Source of the DNA: Tanytarsus gracilentus
Taxonomy: Eukaryota; Arthropoda; Insecta; Diptera; Chironomidae
Assembly (NCBI GenBank): GCA_038502055.1
Contig: JAXRKN010000037.1
Coordinates: forward strand, 6,852,501 to 6,916,500
Direction: 5' to 3'
Length of the DNA: 64,000 nucleotides
Program-made: the position numbers and the translations under genes
Shown here: piece by piece, positions 39,948 through 50,831 of the stretch
Layout of the letters: the number at the start of each line of letters is the position of its first letter
Position numbering within the stretch: the stretch's first letter is position 1
The notes under the pieces: model-generated
The model's input: only the letters and a program-made list of their open reading frames with translations
The model's database searches: none
What the model was told of the DNA's origin: nothing

Positions 39948-42900
39948 CTAAAGCTTCGTTTCAAATGAAAAATGCGTTGATTTAGAATCATTTTTAATGA
40001 ACTCTAAGTCATCGCTAATGAGAACAAAATACGTTGGCAACACGCCTTTGCCCTTCACAAATATTTTGCCACGATGTGTACACGTCACTCCGAATTGCTC
40101 GAGCACGACAGCCGTTTCTTCTGTTACCTATGAATGTGATGGTAATTTTCACTCAAAGAAAATTTAAATTTTACTCACTTGAATTTTGCCTGCCACGCCA
40201 CAACTATCCATTCGAGATGCCATATTGACTGAATTTCCCCATATGTCATAGAGAGGTTTACTTGCACCAATTACTCCAGCCATTACCCTTCCATGAGAGA
40301 TTCCAATTCTCAACTGCAAGGTCGGTCGATTTTTGAAATGCTCATTTTCCTCGTTAATTCTCTTCAGCACACGCATAAGCTCTAATGCAAACTCAGTGAG
40401 AATAATTACGACATTCTTGGACTGCCGAGCATTGGTTTTGATGCAGCGCCTGAGATTTGTTTTACTGTGTGTGGTGCACATGTTGAGACTTCGACGACCA
40501 TCGAGAAGACCTTTATGTGAGCTTGTTGAATCACCACGACCTGGATCGAGACCACATGCGGCCATGTACGACCATCCAGCGACTTTTATTTTCTCCACTT
40601 TCTGATAGCCTCCAAATGACATCAACGCCTCATCAAATGAACAAATAATTTCATTTAGACTTTTCAGCATTACATGCTCACTCTCGATCGATGGTGAATT
40701 TGTCGATGATGCAAAGTTCATGATTGTAGCGAACATAACTGCAACATTCTCATACTCTTCGCTGTAAAGATCATTGCGATACTGCCTCGAGAGATACAAC
40801 TCGGCAACGTGCATCGGCAGCAAATTATGGACGAGAATTTTATTTGTTTCTTTTGTGATCATCGCTATTTCCTTCTTTTCGAGTAGCTGCTGCTTCCAGC
40901 TGTGTAATAATAAAATTATTTTCCCCTTGATGGAAAACATTGCCGATAGCATTAAAGCACTTACATGAATCCAATACGCTGAATGTACTCGGATTGTCGA
41001 TCAATCAAGTGGAAAATTATAGTAGCTGCTATCACTTTTAAGAGGTGTGCAATTTTGGCATCGAGATGAGGATTCACGGTTGCGCCAACCTGTAATCAAA
41101 ATGTGTTTAATGGGACTCTGTGACATTTTGCCCCTGTGACATTTTGCCCACACCCAAAATCTGTGGGCAAGGGCAAAAAAATATAGGGTCAATTTGTCCA
41201 TGGTCAAATGAGGGCAAAAATTGAATCGCGAGATAATAAAACATGAAATTTCTTTTACTTGGCATTACTAATCATGCATTATCAATACCTCGTTAGATTT
41301 GCAAAAGACACAGCTTTATTTTGAGACTGACTTTAAATTTTTTAGCCGCGTCCTTCATGCTCATAAACTAACTCAAAACCTTGCTTATAATTCCTGAGTG
41401 AATGCTTATAATTCCTGAGTAAATTTTAAAAATTTGATATAAAATCAACTTGTTATTCAATCTTTATACTTTCTTGAGGGAAGTGTTCAAAAATAAACAG
41501 ATTGATAATTTAAGCGATGTAATATCCGACAAGTGCAAGCAGTGCTTGCGCTGACGTCTTTTAATGCTAATTTCATGACTTTTTTGAAAAATTTAACTGT
41601 TTAAATATTTAAAATCAGAGCTTAATCGCTTCAGTTGACAAAAAAGAATGAAACTAAATGACATACCTATATCAAGATACTCCAAACCTTTATTTCCCTT
41701 AGTTTTGAAATATTTTTGCAGGTAATATAACTTTAAAGGGGCATTTTAAAAAAGTCAATGAATAAATTTTCATTAAATGTTTGATAAACCATTAGATGCC
41801 GGTTTGAGTGCTAGGTGTTAGTTCTCATACTTGATCTTGGTTCCAGCACTGGAAGTTAGTTCCTGGACATAAAATTTGTTCCTGTGCCGAAAGTTTGTAC
41901 TGGAACTGAATATCGGTTTTTCTCCTAGAAGTTACTTCCTGAGTCGGATGTCACTTCCTCTGCTGGATGTTAGTTCCTTCACTAGATTTTGATTTTTTCG
42001 CTTGATGCTAGTTTTTGTTCATGATATTGGTTCTTCTGAAAAATTTTATTATCTATGCTGGATGATGGTTCCTCCGGTGGTGCTTTTTTCGGAAAGCCAT
42101 GAGGAAGACACTTATTTACTTCTTTAGTATTTTTCTGCCACATATCAGTCACGCGGGCAACAGTTACAAGCATGTTCATATTAATTTTTTTGTCCATAAC
42201 AGATTTTATCGCGTAAAAAAAATTTTTTACTCACGAAAAATTCAAAGACTACTAATGTGTAATTTACTCAGGAATTATGAGCAAATTCACTCAGAAATTA
42301 AAAACACTTTTAAAAATACATTTTTAAAGGACTTATCTCACATTAAAAATTCAAAATGAGTTTTTAATGTGTTGATATGAACCTCCATGATCCAAGAAAA
42401 ATATCATCGAAAATATTGCAAGCGATTTAATTGATGAAAATTGATGAGATAAACGAAGAGGATTTTTATATGGGGGAAATTAATACGAGCTTTTCAAGTA
42501 TAAGGAAGGTTTGAAAGTCATTGCTCTCTTTTACAAAATTGTAGAGCATGATAATACTTTCAAACTTTATATAGAAAGTCAAGGTGTAAAACGCGTTGTT
42601 CGTGAAATATTGACATATTTAATTTTACTCAGGAATTATAAGCACTCAGGAATAACAAGCGTCCACCCTAATTAAAATAATTTAAAGTTTTTATCGAGCC
42701 AATACGGAAAATTTTAAAGATTTACTTTTTGTCTATTTTTTGGGTTTTTCTAGTGGTTTTTACATTAACAAAAATCAGGTTGTATTTTTTCGTAATAGAA
42801 ATTTTGATATATCACATGTACTATCTAGCATTCATAGTTATGGAGCAGTCTGCTCTCAAACCTGAAAAAGTAAGTCTTAAAATTTCTGAAAAATTTCGAA

Positions 42901-45900
42901 GATTCCAGAGAGGTATTTTTGATTTTTCCATAACTTTTGATTCTTTTAAGATAAAAATCTGACTTGTTTGCATGTTGTAGATGAAGAACATTGACAATTT
43001 TTCAAAAAATTATAAATTTTTTTATTTGCAGGAAGTACTTAATATCCTCAAAAGAATTTAATTTCAAAACTTACTCTCATTTAATAGTTTAATAAATTTT
43101 AATGGGATTTAGAAGAAGCAATTCGGTGTTTTATCACTTTAAGTTAAAAATTTTTGAGTATGGATACTCAAGAAGTGCCAATAGGGGCAAAATTAAAAAT
43201 CGCTTATTTCTATTTAAGTATATCATAGTCAGATCATAGTGAAATTAGTGTAAAAAGTTAGTATAAAAAATTTAAAAAATATTAAAACAATTAAATAATG
43301 TATGGGCAAATTGTCTGTGGGCAAAAAATATAGGGTCAATTTGTCCATGGTCAAATGAGGGCAAAATTTGAAAAATATGTGGGCATGGTCAAATCTGTGG
43401 GCAAATTGCCCCGGACAAATTGACCCTATATTTTTTTTGCCCTTGCCCACAGATTTTGGGTGAGGGCAAAATGTCACAGGGGCAAAATGTCCTAACCCCG
43501 TTTAATGGAGACATTGAAATTTGAAAATAAATTTTACCTCGTAAATGTAAGCGAACCAATAGAAGATTACGACAAAGTACATCAAATTGACAATAACTGC
43601 AATCGTCAATTTCAAGAGAAAATGAATGCGTAGGAAAAGGAAGGTTACGCAAATTGTGAGAACAATGCATTGAGTCACTGACTGTAAGATGAAAAAATGC
43701 AATTTAATAAATTCTATAAGATCTTGAATTATGACAGAAAATACCCAGGAATTTAAACACGAAATGAACTCGGAATCCTCGAAATTGTTAACGGATTCCC
43801 AATCGATTGAAATATTGGCGTGTCCTTGAAAATTTGCATATTCCAAACACTCCTCAACCTGAGAAGCAGCAAAAAATTACAATTTAATAACATTTCACAC
43901 ATTCAATGACATTTTCGCACACACTTATTGATTTTAATCTCTTACCAAGTGCAGCATTGATACGGTAATCAGAATCGTGACAACAGTAAGGTAGATGAGA
44001 GTACGCCAGATCGCACTCGATATGATGTAAAATGAACAGTCATAAATTTTCCGAAGAAAAATATTTTTGGGTGGATTAACAAAGTTTGGATCAGATTCGA
44101 GGGCGGGCATAAAATAATCCCAAAGTTTTTTGAACCAAATAATGCCACCAATGCCGAACATAAGTAGCGATGAGATTGTTGTGTAAAAATAAAATGCTAA
44201 ACTAACTCTGGAATTATTTAAAAGTTGTTAAAAGCTTGCAAAATCTATCATCAAATTACTTACGATCGATTCAAGACTTGAATGATAAAAATTGTCACCA
44301 AAACCACGCAGCTCATGAGCATACTGTATTTAAGTAATAGGTCAGTTTCATTTAGAAATGGCCATTCCCATTTGGCATTGCCTCGAAATCGCATCACCAT
44401 TTTCGAAAGTTGATTCATCTTTTTCGCATAGTACGTGGTCATGTCGATGTGATCTTCATACTCTTCACTAAATGTATCGGATCCATAAAAGCGGGTTGCT
44501 GGTGGCTGCGGAGCTATTTCTTTTCGGGAAATAAGTTTATGAAGAAATCTAAAATTGAAAATTATTTTAAAAGTAAAATTTTTTAAAAAAATACCAACGG
44601 AAATTTCCCAATCGGCATCCGTTCGAGTTCTCTTTCCATTTCAATATTTGTCTGTCTCATGATGTCTCTAAATTGTTCCATAGAATTGTGCATAAAATTC
44701 TTACGAATCGTGTTTTGTTCAAGATATGCATTCTAAAAAATATAATTGGTTAAAATTCAACTAAAATTTAGACATGTTAATAAAATTATGAAAATTTTTT
44801 TCGACACTTGTTGGAAAGTTTAATTTACCTGTGAAAATGACATTTGTCTCCGAGTAACGCCATTCTATGAAAATAAATTTAGTGATTAAAAAATTAATTC
44901 AAAACTAATCTCACATCTGTCGAATTATATTTTGATGAAATTAAAAATGTTTTAATATTATTTTCCACTAAAATCGGTTCATTTTTTGCTGCCTCGGTTC
45001 CTTCTTCAACTGCATATTCACCATGCAAAAAGTCTAACGTAGCATTTGTGATGTGAATCTTTCCACTCACTCCTGTTGATTCTATTTTATTGGCTATTAT
45101 AACGTCTTTTGACCATATATCGTATTGCCATTTATTAGCACCCATCACTCCTCCAATAATATTTCCACTATGAATGCCTATTCGCATATCGATTGATAAA
45201 TTTCTCTCAACTCGAAGCTCTCGAATGTCTCGAATCATTTGAAGTCCAAGTTCCACGCAATTTTTTGCATGTAACTTATTTTTAATTGGAACTCCCGAGA
45301 CGCAATAGTAACAATCACCCAAAAATTTTATACGAAGCACATTATGTTCCTGAAGAAAAATAATCTTAATTATTTTAAGGTTAAGAGGAAGGTTAAAAAT
45401 ATTCTTACGGCAGATGCCTCATCAAATTTCACGAATAATTCATGAAGAGTCTCAACTAAAAGTTTTACGGGCAGTTGAGTGGTCATATGTGTAAAATTCA
45501 CGACATCCGCATACAAAATTGAAACATCGCTGTGACGCTCAGCATAAAGCTTGCTAAAATTCGCATTGAAATATTTATTTTTTTAAAATTTATTTTTAAT
45601 CTTACTTTGTTGCACTCCATTGCCTTTTTGCAGCTTGATTTTGAACCATAAGACTAAAATTATTAAATTTTAATTGGGTTCAACTTTCAATTAATTTAAA
45701 CCAACTTTCTTGGGTCCATCATTAGCGAGTAAGACATTTTTCTCTTTTTATATTTCTCAATCATATTTTTGATATCCTTTTCCATCTTTTCGGCAATGTG
45801 CTCTGGCAAAATACTCAGCAAAAGTGCTTTCTAAAATATTTATAATCAAACTTTAGATTTAATTAAAGTTTAATATTTTCTCACCTCTTGATTTCTCTCA

Positions 45901-46998
45901 AATTTAAGCATCAAATTTTTCTGTACACACTCTCTTCGATCGATAAAAGTCTTTCTAATGTCAATTTCCGTCATCAGTCGAAAGAAAAGTCCAACAAAGT
46001 TTATGCATACGAAGAAAATTAACTCGGATGAAAGTTTTACCACAATGTGATCAGATGACGAATAAGATATGAAGAACATTGTCATTAAATAAAAAGATGT
46101 TGTCATCAAGCCCATTAGAAACACAACAACGTTATCAGTGATAGGCAGAAAAATATAAATTGTCAGTAAATTGTGACTTCCATACATTGGCCGAAGTTGG
46201 TGATTAGTGTCAGGCGAGTGATATGAGTGATAAATTGGAATTGAAAGATCTAAAAAGATTTTAATGCGTTTTAGTATTCTCGCTGAAAGGAGGAATAAAA
46301 ATTGTTCCGTGTAGGTCATCACATAGTTGAGAAAGAAGAATTTCGTCATTAACCAAAGTCCACGGATTAATTTTTGATCGCCTCGAATAGTCATAATTGC
46401 GAGAGCTATCGAAAAAGCTTGCGTAAACAATAATTTTTATCTACCTGTAATGACTTGCGAAATTATTGCTAAGAAGGAACATAGAAATGGTATCCAACGA
46501 TTTGTAATATCGTCATTAAACGCTGGCAACAGCAATGTTACAAAAATAGGCAAGCTAAATGCGTAAACTAAAATGTCAGGTATCACAGCTTTCTAAAAAA
46601 TGTTAAAGAATGTCTTGAAAAAAAGTTTATAAAATTGGATTTTGGACTCACATTATTACTTTTAACTAAAAGAACGACAATGTGCGTTAAGGTGATTAAT
46701 GTTTGAACACTAAATATAAGAGTTAAATAACTCCTTTGCATTCGATGAATGTAGGTGCGATAAAAGAGATCTAAGTCGAGATTTTTGCACTCTTTCTGTA
46801 GAGGGTTAAAAATTTATTTTAGAACTTTTGTAAAAGTTTATAAAATATTCTCAAACACTTATCTGTTAATTTTAAAAAAATATTCCAACTCACCCTTAAA
46901 AAACTCCATTCCCACTTTTTTGTGGTCAAATACTTTTCACTATCATCCGTCTCATGACTAGTCTGAGCCCTTACGGCTTCTAAAATTTTCGTTATCAT
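39948..46998 (-). CDS. Adenylyl cyclase, membrane-bound class III, ACX-like
   Basis: Converts ATP to cAMP at the plasma membrane. Seventeen minus-strand exons from 46998: 46894..46998, 46652..46795, 46445..46592, 45885..46381, 45706..45830, 45606..45653, 45409..45553, 44915..45349, 44829..44864, 44599..44732, 44264..44548, 43946..44207, 43745..43858, 43538..43681, 40965..41089, 40179..40899, 39948..40127; about 1215 residues. Layout: first membrane block, C1 catalytic domain (about 350-549), linker, second membrane block, C2 domain (about 920-1200). C1 metal aspartates D372 (LYADVVNFT) and D416 (FLGDCYYC) are 44 apart, as in mammalian AC5. C2 has the EKIK lysine, D1134 (YDIWGN), N1141, R1145 and K1181, spaced as in AC2, so it looks active. 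Asn after ADVV and the AGWSYMAACGLD segment suggest the insect ACX group. The acceptor at 46382 is uncertain: 46405 is an in-frame alternative adding 8 residues. Confidence 0.92.
41113..43499. mobile_element. 2.39-kb non-autonomous DNA transposon in a cyclase intron
   Basis: Bounded by a perfect 8-bp direct repeat gtttaatg (41105..41112 and 43500..43507). Long imperfect terminal inverted repeats of about 90 bp run inward from both ends; the core gacattttgcccctgtgaca occurs at both ends, followed by caaaatctgtgggcaa and atagggtcaatttgtcc. Part of the left sub-terminal sequence is repeated in direct orientation at about 43318..43380, so the right end can also fold back on itself. No transposase frame was found. 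The 8-bp duplication fits hAT or P-type elements; the ends do not settle which. It lies wholly within the intron between exons 43538..43681 and 40965..41089. Confidence 0.88.
41800..42075. repeat. Degenerate tandem repeat inside the transposon
   Basis: About a dozen diverged units of roughly 22-26 bp around the words ctggaagttagttcct and ctggatgttagttcc. They lie entirely inside the 2.39-kb element, so they are cargo of the transposon and not of the cyclase gene. Confidence 0.6.
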
Positions 46999-48704
46999 TG
47001 CTTGAATTTTATTTTATTTTAAAAACATTGACACAAGGCATGCAACTTAATTGGTAAATATCAACAAAAAAGTCTACATTACGCCGCAGATAAGACTTTA
47101 AAGTGACAGCACTTATCAGACATTGATTTAAAGTGTTTCCATTAATCTTGGCAGTTGTGGGTATCAGATGCGTGTCTTTCTGCCACTTTCTGTCAAATTG
47201 AAACTCGCAATTAATTTATGGTTCCAAATAATTCAAACCACTTAACGAACACTGTGTGGAATTTTTTTGTTCACAAGGATTTTTTTATAATTAAAATTAA
47301 ATCACTGAAACAATTTTTTGTCAGTGTTCACTTGAAGTTGTTCACATGATTTTGGGGATTATCAACTTTGGTTCACAATCAATTTCGGCACAAAAATGAC
47401 TTTTGTTTAATCCACTAAATTTGCGATAATCAAGTGGAATTTCCTTTTTATCGCCGCCAATAACAAACCACTGTTAACTCACGTTTTTGATGAACTTTCA
47501 AAATTGATAAATTCTTCTTATCAATTAAACTCAGATTGGTCTACAATTGTTATCACTTTGCTATCAATTTTTTTATTGACTTTGAAATAATCCAAATGAC
47601 TCATTAAGAAGTAATTTCATTTCCACCTAGAAAAGTCCACAAAACCTTTATCAATATCACTTCAGGAGCATTGTCCAATTATAAGTTCATTAATTTCTGA
47701 AGTCACGTTTGTAAAGTTCGATAAAAATTGAGGCTTTCCTGACATTTTCTTGTAATCACAGAACAATCAATTAGAGACACTTTTATGATAAGAAATTTAA
47801 AAAATGCGAAGCGAGAATTTTTCCTCCGAATGCTTCAAAAGTGAAATCACAACTAAAGTTATTTTTCCAATAAAATACCATTAAGTACTTTAAAGTAGCA
47901 CAAACATCAATTAATTGGTGTGATTTGATAAGAAAAAATAGCCGACAGTAAAAAAGTGATGATTGTGTTGGTGAAAAGTAAAGAAAGGATAATTTTTTAA
48001 AAAATTGAAAAAATTCAATTCCTCATCCATTATATTTTCGATCTTAATCCATCAACAGTAACATAAAAAGAAAAATCAAATTGCTTTTTATAAGATGTCG
48101 AAAAAAGAATTTTCCAAGAACTTTTTCCCATTATAACCATCGAGCTGGCAATAAAAAAATATAAAATCCAATTCCATTTTCTGCCATTATACGTTACCAG
48201 TCACTCCAATAAAAATTTCATCAAATATAATCGAGATATTTCTTCCTCTCGTGCAATTTTTTGTCGACAGCAGAGTGTATACCAAAAGGCAAAAGGAACA
48301 TTAAAACATATTTTCATGAGGGTTTCTCGAGTACGTTGTGAGGCATGGCAAAGAGCGAGAGTTTTGATTTAACGATTATGTCAGAAGCAGAAGATTTTAT
48401 ATAAAAATGGGGATTTATGTTGATTTTTCTACGAGCACTATGGCATAATTTTTTGTGGATTGAAAAAATTTTAATTTATTTTGAATGCGTGTGGATTTGA
48501 ATAAAATTAAAAGAATTTTTTATGATCCAAAAGTTGACTCAAAAATGTATTTTTGTAAAGAATCTTATTAATAAAATGTAATTAAAGTCAGAAATAATAA
48601 ATAATTAATATAAGAACTCTCAAACCCAAATTAATATATCAACACATTTTTATTTCCGCCGTGTTTATTTGACGAGTGAGTGAGAACATAAAAATCAAAT
48701 TTGC
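46999..48704. other. Upstream region of the cyclase gene, GATA-motif rich
   Basis: No gene. On the upstream side of the cyclase gene I see several GATA-type words: agataag near 47088, cttatca near 47112 and 47517, ttatcac near 47551, and gataag near 47788 and 47928. A cluster of this kind is compatible with GATA-factor control, but in sequence this AT-rich some will be chance. Confidence 0.35.
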
Positions 48705-48714
48705 ACGTCCATTT

Positions 48715-49656
48715 TTAGTGTAACCCACGAAGTGGTGTAACACTTATATGCGCCTATTTCCGTCCGTCCGTCCGTCCGTCCGTCTGTTCCATCGAGATCT
48801 CGGCTCCTCAGATAGCTAGAGACTTCTAGTTTTCGCCAAATGGTAGGTCTATGAATTTAGATTCGGCCATTTTAGGAATTATGAGGGTCATGACCACAGG
48901 TCGTGCCATGGACAGCCCTAAATGCCATTTTTCACACAAATTTCCTGTTATATGGCTTCATGTATGTCGTTGAACTCGTATTTGTATCAGGAATTGAAAG
49001 GCATTGATGATATTTGAGGAATGTCTATCATGGCCATCCAAGAGTGCCACCAATGTCCATCACGGCCGGCCAGTAGTGCCCCTAATGTATTTTTTAAAGT
49101 ATGGCTTCATGTCCTCGTTGAACTCGGAATTTGACCAGAAATCGATTGGATGGATCTGAAAATGGAACACTGTGGAAAATGGAACACAGTGGAAAATGGA
49201 ACACCGTGGAAAATGAAACATAGTGGAAAATGAAACATAGTGGAAAATGGAACATAGTGGAAAATTGAACATGGTAAAAATGAAACCTAAAGGAAAATGA
49301 AACACAGTGGAAAATGGAACATAAGGGACAATGAAACACAGTGGAAAATGGAACAAGTGGAAAATGGAAATAGTGGAAAATGGAAAAGTGGAAAATGAAA
49401 CACAGCGGAAAATGAAACATAGTGGAAAATGAAACATAGTGTATAATGGAACATAGTGAAAAATGGAACATGGTGGAAAATGAAACACAGTGGGAAATGG
49501 AACATAATTGAGAAATATTTTCCATAAGGCTTCCCTTTTGGCTTCTCCAAGGCTTCTTCATAGGACTTCCCCATGTTACATTTCCAATACTGATCTGTTA
49601 CAAGTGGGTTACACGGCAACACCCACGTGTGGGTTTTGAAACATTTTTTTACACAA
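48715..49656 (-). mobile_element. Non-autonomous DNA transposon, copy 2 (inverted)
   Basis: Same family as 15580..16355 in the opposite orientation. Flanked by a perfect 10-bp direct repeat acgtccattt (48705..48714 and 49657..49666). Ends are ttagtgtaaccc and the complement of ttgtgtaaa, a short inverted match. Contains the cggacggac stretch near 48765 and a longer minisatellite than copy 1. No transposase. A 9-10 bp duplication is known of Mutator-like elements; family assignment is inference. Confidence 0.85.
49159..49505 (-). repeat. Internal minisatellite of transposon copy 2
   Basis: Around twenty units of about 15 bp (gtggaaaatggaacaca and variants). Both strands stay open in several frames, producing Phe/His/Cys-rich frames of 125-155 codons that are artefacts of the repeat. 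Confidence 0.85.
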
Positions 49657-49666
49657 ACGTCCATTT

Positions 49667-50731
49667 GTCACCACATGATATCGCCAATTTTTAAAAAGAA
49701 ATACGAATATTTTTGACTAGAAATTTTACAAGCAAATGACGGCGACCGGCGAGGGTGACGCCAGCATATGCTGAAAAATCAATTTTTGTCGCTCATCAAA
49801 AACAGACGATTTTTTCTTTAAAAGGGAGGAAATGAAGTTAGGTGATGGAAAAGTGACAAGGGATGGGGATTTTTATAAGCAAAATTTTTTATCAAAATGT
49901 TTTTGTAGAATTATATTTCAAAAAACTCATCCCTTGATAAACGATCGAGCGTTTAATGTTATTTTTTATTTTCACAACAGTAGATTGCAATTTATCACCA
50001 TTTAATCGTCTTAATTTTTATTGAGTCTTTCTTTTACAACAAAATATAATCGAAAAGCGTAGCATGAAATCATAATCATAAAATATAATTAACATTACAC
50101 CTCCTTATGCTGCATGAAAGCAGTCTGAAAGTGAGTAATATGAATTCAATATAGCGAATTTGAGACGGTTTGAAGGAAAAAGTCATTTCAATTAATCATA
50201 AAAATTTTCTTCTCCCTCGCTGGTGGAATGAAAAATTCAGAATTATCCATGCACACAAAGCCATGGCAATCTGCTTCAAATCTTTTCTCCATTTTCGTGC
50301 TATTATTCTATTCGTGAATTATTGTGATGATGAATTGAAAGAAAATTGATTTTTTGGATGGAGATTCAAGATTTAAGCAGGAGGAAATAATTTTCTACAT
50401 CAACAATTGTTTAATTCTGCGACCATTTTTCGAGATATTTTTATGTAGCTCAAGGGTAAAACAACAGATCTCAAGAAAATATCATCAAAACATGTCACAA
50501 CTTTTCAATTTCTTCCTTCCACAATAGCGAAAGTTTTTTTCGAGTTGGAAAGAAATTAAAATGAACTTTTCGTGACATTTGCTGATGACATCCTTAATCA
50601 AATTCTCATTTTGCTCTTTTCGATTTCTTTGCAATAAAACGAAATAAATTTCATTTTACGAAAAAAAAAACATTCGAAACTGTTGATGAAATTTCAAATC
50701 AAACTTGTCAATTTTGACAGACTTTAACAAA
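49667..50731. other. Intergenic, nothing recognised
   Basis: AT-rich spacer between transposon copy 2 and the promoter of the laminin-gamma-like gene. No reading frame or repeat worth calling. Confidence 0.5.
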
Positions 50732-50738
50732 CACACCT

Positions 50739-50780
50739 CTTATCAATAATGTGATAACAATTCTTTCGTCATTTTATATA
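50739..50780 (+). promoter_or_regulatory. Candidate promoter with paired GATA sites and TATA
   Basis: CTTATC at 50739 and TGATAA at 50752 form a facing pair of GATA-type sites, with TATATA at 50775 about 57 bp before the start codon. The 5' untranslated region would be short. In insects such GATA pairs are common upstream of gut, fat-body and blood-cell genes; this is inference. Confidence 0.4.
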
Positions 50781-50831
50781 CGGCGTGGATATATTCGATT
50801 TGTTATTTTTTTTAGTCGAAATTTTTTAGTC

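Noticed and set aside
40333..40605. Plus-strand frame over the cyclase C2 exon
   Set aside because: Antisense shadow of a clearly coding exon.
43682..43744. Reading straight through instead of splicing between cyclase exons 43745 and 43681
   Set aside because: The 63-nt segment is in frame and open, but it has proper GT-AG ends and a branch-like AT tract, and removing it joins the cysteine loop to the membrane helix as in other cyclases; retention remains possible.
49060..49664. Overlapping minus-strand frames of 125-155 codons rich in Phe, His and Cys
   Set aside because: Artefact of the minisatellite in transposon copy 2.
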